Assembly (NCBI GenBank): GCA_023409265.1
Contig: JAEYHZ010000022.1
Span: 62,001-126,000 of the forward strand
DNA: 64,000 nucleotides
Reading direction: 5' to 3'
From: Bacillota bacterium
GTDB lineage: Bacteria > Bacillota > Clostridia > Acetivibrionales > DSM-1351
Part shown: one piece after another, positions 25,523 to 34,123 of the stretch
How the letters are laid out: each line of letters opens with the position of its first letter
How positions within the stretch are numbered: position 1 is the first letter of the stretch
Position numbers and translations under genes: made by a program
Notes under the pieces: model-generated
Told to the model about the DNA's origin: nothing
Database searches by the model: none
The model's input: only the letters and a program-made list of their open reading frames with translations

Positions 25523-26824
25523 ATGAAAAAAGGATTAAGTTTGGGTGTATGCTTGGCGGTGTTTGCAGGTATGATTAGTGGCTGCGGTAATCCATCCACC
25601 CCAACTGATACAACTGCAGCTTCACAGGCTTCAGAATCTTCTGCACCTGCAGCAACTACACAAGAAAAGGAAGCCGTTCCGGTAACAATATCCATTCTGC
25701 AAAGTCAGGCAGAATATACTGATGCCTATAATGCATATGTAAGCGAGTATAAAAAGGTAGCTCCAAATGTAACTATAGATCTTCAGGTAATGCAGGCAGA
25801 TTACCCGACAGTACTAAAGTCTAAAATTGCAGCCGGAACAATTCCAGACATTTTTATGACAACTGCTGGCGGAGAATTGAAAGCCTATGCCGAGTACTCA
25901 GCTGATTTGTCAAATGAGCCATTAGCAAATGTAATGCTTGATGGGGTAAAGAAAGATATGACCTATGACGGAAAATTGATGGGAGCTCCGCTTGTAATGG
26001 ATACATTCCCATTAATCTATAACAAGAAGCTGTTTGCAGAAGCCGGAATAACTGAATTACCTAAAACCCTCTCTGAATTGGAGGCAGCTTGCCAGAAGTT
26101 GGTAGCTAAAGGTATTACTCCATTTTCAAACGGATATAAAGAATGGTGGGTTCAAAAGCATATATTCCAACATTTTATTGCGGGAGAAAGCTCTGACTCT
26201 GCTAAACTTGTAAATGACTTTTTAGCCGGAACTACAAAGTTTGCAGACCATCCGACACTAATGAATTATTTTAACTTTATTGACCTAACAGTAAAATATG
26301 GCACTCCAAAACCGCTGGAAAATGATTTTAATGCTCAGATCGGTACTTTTTCAAATGGAAAGGCAGCAATGATAACCGGTCAGGGACAATGGGTTGAATC
26401 AGGTGTTACAAAAATAACTCCCGACTTTGATTTTGGGGTAATGCTGTACCCTGTAAGTGAGGATGCCGGTAAAGCAAATGTATGCGCAGGTTCAGCACAA
26501 TGCTTAAGAGTTAATAAAGATTCAAAGGTACTGACAGATGCAAAAAATCTTCTTAACTGGTTATATACATCAGATTATGGGAAGAATTGGTTTGGTGGAG
26601 TTGCTAAAGTTATAGGACCTGTCAAGGATATTTCATCACCTGATATGAAGCTGCCAAAGGCATTTGCTGAATTAACAAAGTCCACACCATCTTCCGGAGC
26701 TCCTGTTAACTATTCTCTTGACAGCTTCCATCAAAAGTTCGGTGAAATAATGCAGTCATACATAGGACAATCGAAAACCAAAGAACAGGCTATAGACGAA
26801 ATACAAAAAGCATGGGTAAAATAA
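25523..26824 (+). CDS. Sugar ABC transporter substrate-binding lipoprotein (family 1)
   Basis: A 433-residue lipoprotein. The precursor begins MKKGLSLGVCLAVFAGMISG with the lipidated cysteine next (residue 21, ISGC), then a Thr/Ser/Ala-rich linker. The mature domain opens VTISILQSQAEYTDAYNAYV and ends with a helix EQAIDEIQKAWVK, both typical of family 1. A tryptophan pair near residue 210 (KEWWVQKH) and others later are good candidates for ring stacking. It lies just behind the YesM/YesN pair and ahead of a GH13 alpha-glucosidase, so alpha-glucosides are a reasonable guess for its ligand. AGGAGGAAA precedes the ATG. Confidence 0.9.
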   Translation: MKKGLSLGVCLAVFAGMISGCGNPSTPTDTTAASQASESSAPAATTQEKEAVPVTISILQSQAEYTDAYNAYVSEYKKVAPNVTIDLQVMQADYPTVLKSKIAAGTIPDIFMTTAGGELKAYAEYSADLSNEPLANVMLDGVKKDMTYDGKLMGAPLVMDTFPLIYNKKLFAEAGITELPKTLSELEAACQKLVAKGITPFSNGYKEWWVQKHIFQHFIAGESSDSAKLVNDFLAGTTKFADHPTLMNYFNFIDLTVKYGTPKPLENDFNAQIGTFSNGKAAMITGQGQWVESGVTKITPDFDFGVMLYPVSEDAGKANVCAGSAQCLRVNKDSKVLTDAKNLLNWLYTSDYGKNWFGGVAKVIGPVKDISSPDMKLPKAFAELTKSTPSSGAPVNYSLDSFHQKFGEIMQSYIGQSKTKEQAIDEIQKAWVK

Positions 26825-27078
26825 GGAGCAGCAAAATAAGTATTACAAGCCTGTTCTTAATGTTAAGGCATGATTAAATAATAAAACAACCTTTTGAGGC
26901 GGGATATTTTGGGTCAGGACAGGCGGAGGAAGGCGCAATAATTGCTTTATTGCAACTGACGACAAGGTCGTATTGACCTAAATAGCACCTTTGTTCAATA
27001 CATCTAGGGGGAATATACTCTCTAGATGTATTTTTCGGTTAGTCTCAAGTTGAATTTAAGTAAAGGACGGATTAAGTT
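26825..27078 (+). other. Intergenic region with repeat-like segment and terminator
   Basis: A GC-richer, repeat-like piece lies at about 26893-26990 and contains a small hairpin GCAATAA-TTGCT-TTATTGC (26935-26953). It is followed by a perfect hairpin ATACATCTAG / CTAGATGTAT (26998-27007 / 27022-27031) with a T-run, a good terminator for the binding-protein transcript. The remainder leads to AAAGGA before the GH13 start. No gene is seen. Confidence 0.55.
26998..27035 (+). terminator. Rho-independent terminator upstream of the GH13 gene
   Basis: A 10-bp perfect stem ATACATCTAG / CTAGATGTAT with a 14-base loop and five T residues. It separates the binding-protein gene from the GH13 gene. Confidence 0.8.
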
Positions 27079-28767
27079 ATGAATAAAAAATGGTGGAAAG
27101 AGGCAATTGTATATCAGATTTATACCAGAAGCTTCTATGATTCAAATGACGATGGAATAGGTGATTTGAAAGGTATCATTCAAAAGCTGGATTATTTAAA
27201 ACACCTTGGGATCGATGTTATATGGCTTTGCCCGGTATATGAATCTCCAAATGATGATAACGGGTATGATATTTCAAATTATTATGGAGTTATGAGTGAA
27301 TTTGGAACAATCGAGGATTTGGAAACTTTATTTTCTGAGGTACACAAAAGGGGTATGAAAATCATAATGGATTTGGTAATAAATCATACCTCTGATGAGC
27401 ACAAATGGTTTGTAGAATCACGAGTAGATATCAACAGCGATAAGCGGGATTACTATATATGGAGAAAAGCAAAAAACGGAAGTGAGCCAAACAATTGGAA
27501 GTCCTATTTCGGAGGGTCTGCATGGGAATATGACAGGAATACGGATGAATATTACCTCCATTTGTTTTCAAAGAAGCAGCCTGATTTAAATTGGTTAAAT
27601 CCCGAAGTAAAAGAAGAAATATTTAGCATGATGGTTTGGTGGCTTGATAAAGGAATAGACGGGTTCAGGATGGATGTCATTAATTTGCTTAGCAAGCCTG
27701 AAGGGTTAGGTGATTCTGAAAGGGCTGTTACACCGGCTGACAGATTTGTTTTTGATGAGGATCTGTATGCCAATCAGCCGGGAATTCATGAAATTCTTCA
27801 GGAGATGAACAAGAAAGTACTAAGCAGGTATGATTGCATGACAGTTGGAGAAACGGTTAATGTTACGGTGGAAACAGGTCTTTTATATACTGAGGAGTCA
27901 AGAAATGAATTGGATATGATATTCCAGTTTGAATTAATGGGAATCGATACAGGTAAAGGCGGAAAGTGGGATGTTATTGACTGGAAATTAACTGATTTTA
28001 TAAGAATATTGTCAAAATGGCAGAAAGAATTGCATGGGAAGGGGTGGAACAGCCTGTTCCTGAACAATCACGACAATCCCAGGGCGGTGTCCCGTTTCGG
28101 AGATGATGGGCTTTATAGAGAAAAATCTGCTAAAATGCTGGCCACTTTAACACATACCCTTGAAGGTACTCCATACATTTACCAGGGTGAGGAAATAGGT
28201 ATGACAAACGTAGCATTCCAATCTATTGACGACTACAGGGATATAGAAACCTTGAACTTTTATAAAGAGAAAGTTTTTGAGGGCAATATGGATGAAAAGG
28301 AGATTATGCAGCTGATTCACAAACGGGGAAGGGATAACGCCCGTACTCCTATGCAGTGGGACAGCAGCAGAAATGCCGGGTTTACTTCTGTTATTCCTTG
28401 GATAAAAGTCAATTCCAACTATAAATTTATTAACGTAGAAAGCAATATAAAGGATGAGAATTCGATTTTTAATTTTTACAGGAAGCTTATAAAACTAAGA
28501 AAAGAAAATCAGGTACTGATTTATGGCGAATACATTCCGTTACTTGAAAATAGCACCGGGATAATCTCATATATCAGAAAACTGGAAGACGACTGTGTAA
28601 TGATAGTAATGAATTTCTCCAATGAATCATCACAATTTGATATAAAAAGTATCCCCGAACATCAGGAAGAAGAATTACTTTTATCAAATTATGCTTCATG
28701 TGATTTTAACATATCAGAAGCTTTCGTATTAATGCCTTATGAAGCCAGAGTCTATAGGCTTCATTAA
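27079..28767 (+). CDS. GH13 alpha-glucosidase (oligo-1,6-glucosidase type)
   Basis: A 562-residue cytosolic enzyme. It starts MNKKWWKEAIVYQIYTRSFY as GH13 subfamily 31/29 enzymes do. Catalytic residues are nucleophile Asp199 (GFRMDVINL), acid/base Glu258 (TVGETVN) and transition-state stabiliser Asp332 (NNHDNPR). Region I reads DLVINHTS and region II contains the RMD block; after it comes a typical C-terminal beta domain. The valine versus threonine residue after the region II motif often tells alpha-1,6 from alpha-1,4 preference. Here the residue after Asp199 is Val, favouring alpha-1,6-linked substrates, though that rule is not absolute. There is no signal peptide. It should hydrolyse imported isomalto-type oligosaccharides from the transporter upstream. 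Confidence 0.92.
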   Translation: MNKKWWKEAIVYQIYTRSFYDSNDDGIGDLKGIIQKLDYLKHLGIDVIWLCPVYESPNDDNGYDISNYYGVMSEFGTIEDLETLFSEVHKRGMKIIMDLVINHTSDEHKWFVESRVDINSDKRDYYIWRKAKNGSEPNNWKSYFGGSAWEYDRNTDEYYLHLFSKKQPDLNWLNPEVKEEIFSMMVWWLDKGIDGFRMDVINLLSKPEGLGDSERAVTPADRFVFDEDLYANQPGIHEILQEMNKKVLSRYDCMTVGETVNVTVETGLLYTEESRNELDMIFQFELMGIDTGKGGKWDVIDWKLTDFIRILSKWQKELHGKGWNSLFLNNHDNPRAVSRFGDDGLYREKSAKMLATLTHTLEGTPYIYQGEEIGMTNVAFQSIDDYRDIETLNFYKEKVFEGNMDEKEIMQLIHKRGRDNARTPMQWDSSRNAGFTSVIPWIKVNSNYKFINVESNIKDENSIFNFYRKLIKLRKENQVLIYGEYIPLLENSTGIISYIRKLEDDCVMIVMNFSNESSQFDIKSIPEHQEEELLLSNYASCDFNISEAFVLMPYEARVYRLH

Positions 28768-28977
28768 TGGCAAATAACGCTACAATTGCATTACCAAAAG
28801 GCTTGAAAATAAATACTACTTTTTTACCTTTGAGTGTCTACAAAATTACATTAATTTTTACGGCAAATAAATATAACATCTTATATACATAATGATCATC
28901 TCAATATTAGACTTCAGTGTTGTATAGACAATTGTAAAACAAAGTATCTAACACAATTATCAAAGGAGGAAATATCT
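28768..28977 (+). promoter_or_regulatory. Leader of the GH76 gene
   Basis: A 210-base AT-rich gap. ACTTTTTTACC at 28818-28828 matches 11 of 11 bases of the transporter motif at 19956. Further on, TTGTATAGACAATTG and TATATACATAATG are possible promoter parts, but I cannot assign a -35/-10 pair with confidence. A strong AAAGGAGG precedes the ATG. Confidence 0.4.
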
Positions 28978-31900
28978 ATGAAAAAGAAAGGTGTTTTTAA
29001 ACTACTGGCAGCAGTATTGGCTGTATGTATCCTTAGTTTAAGCCTTCCAATCACGTCAATGGCTGCATATTCTTTTACTCAGGCCGACGTAGAAAAAGGC
29101 ATGGCCGCTTTTTTAGATGCACATTACAACAGCGGTGATATTGTAGGCTCCCATTTCTGGGAAGCCGCTTATTCCCGTGAGTTGCTCTGTGCATACTATA
29201 ATTTGACGGGCAAGAATGCTGATAAAATCAGTGAAACATTTTATTGGTTTGAGGATAACCATACTAGAGATGCATATGGAAATCCAAAATCCTGGATAGC
29301 AAGTGAGGGTGACTGGAATGATGACTATTCCTGGCAATCTCAGTTTACCATGTCAGCCTATGACATCACAGGTGACGCGCATATGCTTGAACAAGCAAAA
29401 TGGCACTTCGACTTTTTTTATGGCACAAGTGTAGATAACACTTGGGGCGGCGGAATGTGGCGTGAACGCAGTGTGCAGAATCAGAAGGATGTACCTACAA
29501 ATGGCTGGGCTATTGTTGCTGCCCAGCTTGCAAAGTACTACCCTGATGAAAAGGTCACTGACAGAAATGGTGTCTCCAGGACTTACAAAGAAGCAGCTAT
29601 TGATATGTACAATTGGGTAAAGGCCAGTTTTATGCGTCCGGATGGAGGCATAGAGAATTCAATAACAACAGCTGGACTTGGTTGGGATGATAACCTTTAT
29701 ACATATAATGCAGGAATATTCATTGAACTGGCAGCCTATCTGTATGACCTTACTAAAGATAGCAGTTATTTAACAGATGCATGCAAGGCTGCTGACTTCG
29801 CAAAAAAACACTTCTCAACAGGGGCTGACCAGATTGTAGTGTATGAGGATGATGTTGGAGGCAGCGGACTTTACAAGCCTGATCCTGTCAACAGCTATGA
29901 AATTGTATTCAGAGGCATTTTAATGCGTGGAATATACAAACTTATCGAACTTGGAGGACAGACTCAGTATATTGATTGGTTAACTAAAAATGCACAGGCG
30001 GCTTATAATAACAGAGGCGGAAATGACCTCACAGCACCTTATTGGAATACGCCATATGACGGCGACGCTTCTGTAAGACCTACAGCAAATGCTACTGGGC
30101 TTACGCTTATGTGCTATAGCTTATTGGTATCATCACCAGGAAATTTATCTGGAAAAGTCGAAGCCGAAAGCGGAGTTAAGTATGGAACTGCATACAAACA
30201 GGCTGACGCGGCTGCGTCAGGCGGATATTTAGTTGGAAGTTTAGATCATTTGGGATCGGCAGTCGAGTTTTCAAACTGTATTGCCGCACAAAAATTGGCA
30301 ATAGGGTACTGCTCAGGATTGGACAATCCGAAACTCAGCCTCTACATAAACGGTGTTCACAGTCAGGATTTAAGTTTTGATAAAACAGGAAGCTGGAATA
30401 GTACTTACGCAGAAAAAATATTCGATGTAAATATTCCAGCAGGAGCAACCATAAAAATTCAATATGATTCAGATGATGCTGCTGCAAATATTGACTATAT
30501 AAAGTTCATATCGGATGTGGAAGCAGATAAATCAACTCTTGCAGAAAGTATAAATAATGCAATGAATCTTTCACCAAATGATTATACACCGGAAACCTGG
30601 GTATTATTGCAACCTGCGATAGATTCTGCACTTGGGGTTTATAACAAGGCAGGTGCTACACAAGCTGAGGTGGATACAGCGGTTGATACTCTCAAGACAG
30701 TAGTAGACAGCTTGGTAACTGTTCGATATGTCGGAAAAGTGGAAGCTGAAAAAGGCAAAATGTATGGAACCGCGTACAGTCAGGCAGACTCGGGTGCGTC
30801 CGGTGGCTTCATGGCTGGAAGTATAGACCATGTTGGTTCGGCCTTTGAACTGAAAAATTGTGGTGCAGCAACAAAACTAATAGTAGCTTATGCATCTGGT
30901 CTGGACAATCCAAAGCTCAGCTTATACATCAACGGAGTTCACAGTCAGGATCTGACCTTTACCAAAACTGGAGGATGGGGCGGCACTTTTGCACAAAAGG
31001 CCTTCGAAGTAGTAATTCCTGAAGGTGCAACTATAAAATTCCAGTATGATTCAGGTGATGCTGCCGCAAACATAGATTATATCGGGTTAACAAGTGCTGA
31101 TATTACAACACTTACACAAAAAATCAGTGAAGCACGGACCCTCATAGAACAGGACTATACACCGTCAGCATGGAAAACCTTGCAGGCAGCAATTACTGCA
31201 GCGTCTGGTATTGTTGCAGCAATTCCTACACAGGAAGAGGTAGATGCTGCTGTTGCCAATTTACAGACAGTGATAGATGGTTTGCAGAAGTATCCTGGCA
31301 ACTATTCAGGAAAAATCGAAGCTGAAATCGGAAAGATGTATGGAACTGCATACAAACAAGCTGACTCTTTTGCGTCAGGCGGATTTATGGCAGGAAGTAT
31401 AGACCATGTAGGAGCTGCCTTTGAACTGAAAAATTGTGCGGCATCAACAAAACTAACAGTAGCGTATGCATCCGGTAAAAGTAATCCAAAGCTTAGCCTC
31501 TACATCGACGGAGTACATAGTCAGGATGTGACTTTTACAAATACCGGAGGATGGAATGGCGCAGGCAAATATGCTGAAAAGACCTTCGATGTAAATATTA
31601 TGGCCGGATCAACTATTAAATTCCAATTTGATTCAGATGATGTTGCTGCTAATATAGATTACGTAATTATTTCAGCAAATAAGACAGACCTTGCACAAAA
31701 AGTCAGTGAAGCACAAGGCCTCACAGAAGAAGACTATACAATAGAATCATGGGCTTCATTACAAACTGCAATAAATGCAGCAGTAAGTGTTAATGACAAC
31801 AAGGGTGCAACACAGGAAGAGGTAAATGCAGCACTTGAAAGCCTTAAAACTGCAATTAGTGGTCTGCAAAAGAAGCCGCTGCAAGCCCTGGCACCAACAG

Positions 31901-33924
31901 CAACACCTGCGGGAGGTATATTCACTTCGGCACAGACAGTAACACTTTCTTCTGCTACCAGTGGCGCAAATATTTACTATACTGTAGATGGCAGTGAACC
32001 AACGCCAGGCAGTGCGGTATATACCAGTCCAATAACTGTTAATGCAAGTACCGTTATTAATGCAATTGCTGTTAAAGAAGGTATGGAAAACAGCGAGGTA
32101 GCTGCTTTCAGTTACACAATTGATATACCTCAGAGCGGGCAGGTTGAAATGCCTGCAGCGACACCTGCCGGAGGTACCTATAGCTCAACCCAGACAGTAA
32201 CACTTTACAGTGCTACTGAAGGAGCAAGTATTTACTATTCGGTAGATGGTTCCGAACCGACAACAGGTAGTGCAATATATACCGGTCCGATTGATGTTGA
32301 TACAAGTACAGTAGTTAAGGCAATAGCTGTTAAAGAGAGTATGGACAATAGCGAAGTTGCTGTTTTCAATTATGTAATTGAATTACCTCAAAGCGGACAG
32401 GTTGCAGTGCCGACAGCTGTACCTGCAGGAGGAACTTACACCTCTGCACAGACTGTAACGCTCTCTTGTACTACCAGTGGCGCAAGTATTTACTATACTG
32501 AAGATGGCAGTGAACCAACAACTGGAAGTGCAATATATATTAGTCCGATAGCTGTTAATTCAAGCAAAGTCATTAAAGCAATTGCTGTTAAAGAGGGTAT
32601 GGATGACAGTCAAATAGCAGTATTTAATTATGTTATAGTTACCGGCGGCGGAAATTCAGGAGGCCCATCCGGCGGCGGAAACACTTCTGGTGGAGGTTTA
32701 TCCGGAGGAGGCACTTCCGGTGGAAGTACCGTTCCTGAAACAGTTATTGTAGTTTCACCGGAGGGTAATGCAATAATTAAAAACTCTTCCAGTGTTGTAA
32801 ACAGTACGGTAGTAAACCAGGTAACAGAAAAGGATTTTGACCAGGCTTTGCAAAAAGCTGTCAAGTCTTCTGACGGAGTTAAAACCATAATTGTTGAAAT
32901 GAAAGAAGTGCCAAATGCTATAAAATATGTACAAAGGCTCCCAGCAAGTAAAGTTCTATCAGATAAATCAGAAGTTAATATAAAAATTATAACTCCTATA
33001 GCTGAATTGACTATTCCGTCAAATATGCTCAAAAAGACAGAAGCAAAAGATTCCAAGGTAGTTGAGATTATTATTGAACCTGTAAAGAATAGTCAACTGG
33101 TTAAGGATATACAAGGTATTATTGGTGACAGACCGGTAATAAATCTTTATATGACTATTGACGGTAAAAGTATAGAATGGAACAATCCATCATCTCCTGT
33201 TAAGGTATCAATGGAATATACTCCAACTGCAAAGGAATTGGAAAATCCGGACAGAATAGTAGTTTACTATATTGATGGAAGTAATAATTTAATTGCCATA
33301 CCTAACGGCAGATATGATCAAAAAACTGGCAAAGTTACATTTTCAACTACCCACTTCAGCAAATATGCAATTGTATATGTTGACAAGAGCTTTAAGGATA
33401 TTTCAAAAATCAGATGGGCTAGTAATGCTATAAATGTTCTTGCTGCAAAGGGTATAGTGGAAGGAACCACCGAAGAAGAGTTTTCTCCTAATTTGGCAAT
33501 ATCAAGAGAAGAAAGTATCGCATGGCTGGTAAGAACTTTGGGACTGAATGCAGAGGTAAATAACAGTTTTGATGATACAAATAATAGCAGGTATTCAAAA
33601 GAAATAAATATAGCAAAAGCTCTTGGGATAACCAAAGGAGTAGGTGATAACAAATTTGCACCTGAAAAGAATATCACCAGGCAGGATTTAATGACATTGA
33701 TTGTTAAAGCAATGGATGTTGCCGATAGAAGTCTGGAAAGAGGAGATAAAGCTGATATAGCTAAATTCAAAGACTCATCTGAAGTATCAAACTATGCTTT
33801 GGAAAGTGTTGCTGCATTGGTTAAAAATGAGATAATTGCAGGCTCAGGCGGTAATATCAATCCGAAACAAAATATTACCAGAGCTGAAGCAACAGCTATA
33901 CTTTACAAAATATATATCAAGTAG
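28978..33924 (+). CDS. SLH-anchored GH76 endo-alpha-1,6-mannanase with three binding modules
   Basis: A 1648-residue secreted enzyme. Signal peptide at 1 to about 30. The GH76 catalytic domain (about 35-385) has the aspartate pair Asp115-Asp116 in WNDDYSW and the blocks NTWGGGMWRERS and YTYNAGIFIEL, as in endo-alpha-1,6-mannanases. Three units of 193 residues follow (starting about 392, 584 and 776), each a CBM35-like beta-sandwich ending DDAAANIDYI plus a three-helix FIVAR-type linker. Next come three chitobiase-C-terminal-like repeats (IYYTVDGSEPTPGS-type, about 965-1220), a Gly/Ser linker, an unnamed 200-residue module, and three SLH repeats (about 1471-1648) that bind the cell-wall polysaccharide. 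It should cut the alpha-1,6-mannan backbone at the cell surface and feed fragments to the transporters and the cytosolic GH125. Confidence 0.9.
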   Translation: MKKKGVFKLLAAVLAVCILSLSLPITSMAAYSFTQADVEKGMAAFLDAHYNSGDIVGSHFWEAAYSRELLCAYYNLTGKNADKISETFYWFEDNHTRDAYGNPKSWIASEGDWNDDYSWQSQFTMSAYDITGDAHMLEQAKWHFDFFYGTSVDNTWGGGMWRERSVQNQKDVPTNGWAIVAAQLAKYYPDEKVTDRNGVSRTYKEAAIDMYNWVKASFMRPDGGIENSITTAGLGWDDNLYTYNAGIFIELAAYLYDLTKDSSYLTDACKAADFAKKHFSTGADQIVVYEDDVGGSGLYKPDPVNSYEIVFRGILMRGIYKLIELGGQTQYIDWLTKNAQAAYNNRGGNDLTAPYWNTPYDGDASVRPTANATGLTLMCYSLLVSSPGNLSGKVEAESGVKYGTAYKQADAAASGGYLVGSLDHLGSAVEFSNCIAAQKLAIGYCSGLDNPKLSLYINGVHSQDLSFDKTGSWNSTYAEKIFDVNIPAGATIKIQYDSDDAAANIDYIKFISDVEADKSTLAESINNAMNLSPNDYTPETWVLLQPAIDSALGVYNKAGATQAEVDTAVDTLKTVVDSLVTVRYVGKVEAEKGKMYGTAYSQADSGASGGFMAGSIDHVGSAFELKNCGAATKLIVAYASGLDNPKLSLYINGVHSQDLTFTKTGGWGGTFAQKAFEVVIPEGATIKFQYDSGDAAANIDYIGLTSADITTLTQKISEARTLIEQDYTPSAWKTLQAAITAASGIVAAIPTQEEVDAAVANLQTVIDGLQKYPGNYSGKIEAEIGKMYGTAYKQADSFASGGFMAGSIDHVGAAFELKNCAASTKLTVAYASGKSNPKLSLYIDGVHSQDVTFTNTGGWNGAGKYAEKTFDVNIMAGSTIKFQFDSDDVAANIDYVIISANKTDLAQKVSEAQGLTEEDYTIESWASLQTAINAAVSVNDNKGATQEEVNAALESLKTAISGLQKKPLQALAPTATPAGGIFTSAQTVTLSSATSGANIYYTVDGSEPTPGSAVYTSPITVNASTVINAIAVKEGMENSEVAAFSYTIDIPQSGQVEMPAATPAGGTYSSTQTVTLYSATEGASIYYSVDGSEPTTGSAIYTGPIDVDTSTVVKAIAVKESMDNSEVAVFNYVIELPQSGQVAVPTAVPAGGTYTSAQTVTLSCTTSGASIYYTEDGSEPTTGSAIYISPIAVNSSKVIKAIAVKEGMDDSQIAVFNYVIVTGGGNSGGPSGGGNTSGGGLSGGGTSGGSTVPETVIVVSPEGNAIIKNSSSVVNSTVVNQVTEKDFDQALQKAVKSSDGVKTIIVEMKEVPNAIKYVQRLPASKVLSDKSEVNIKIITPIAELTIPSNMLKKTEAKDSKVVEIIIEPVKNSQLVKDIQGIIGDRPVINLYMTIDGKSIEWNNPSSPVKVSMEYTPTAKELENPDRIVVYYIDGSNNLIAIPNGRYDQKTGKVTFSTTHFSKYAIVYVDKSFKDISKIRWASNAINVLAAKGIVEGTTEEEFSPNLAISREESIAWLVRTLGLNAEVNNSFDDTNNSRYSKEINIAKALGITKGVGDNKFAPEKNITRQDLMTLIVKAMDVADRSLERGDKADIAKFKDSSEVSNYALESVAALVKNEIIAGSGGNINPKQNITRAEATAILYKIYIK

Positions 33925-33969
33925 TTCGAATTACATAAAGCATAGCTGATGAACAAATTTATTTGGCAG

Positions 33970-34005
33970 AAACCCAATTTTAACCCGGTTGAAATTGGGT
34001 TTTTG
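33970..34005 (+). terminator. Rho-independent terminator of the GH76 gene
   Basis: AAACCCAATTT (33970-33980) pairs perfectly with AAATTGGGTTT (33992-34002) and is followed by more T residues. It lies 46 bases after the GH76 stop codon. Confidence 0.85.
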
Positions 34006-34018
34006 TCTTTAACCTTGA

Positions 34019-34050
34019 AAAAGCCGGGTGCGCAAAGCAACCCGGCTTTT
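34019..34050. terminator. Second, bidirectional terminator before the convergent regulator gene
   Basis: AAAAGCCGGG / CCCGGCTTTT with a 12-base loop, nearly identical to the terminator at 19836. It can stop transcripts from both the GH76 gene and the minus-strand regulator that ends at 34124. Confidence 0.8.
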
Positions 34051-34123
34051 GTAAGCTCAATACCTGTAAAAATTCCGGCAATGGACAATGAATGTAGTTG
34101 AGTTTCCATATTTACAGCAGTTA

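Noticed and set aside
30150..31880. Regular repeats considered as a CRISPR-like or DNA-level array
   Set aside because: The 579-base period is a multiple of three and encodes repeated protein modules; there are no short identical repeats with unique spacers.
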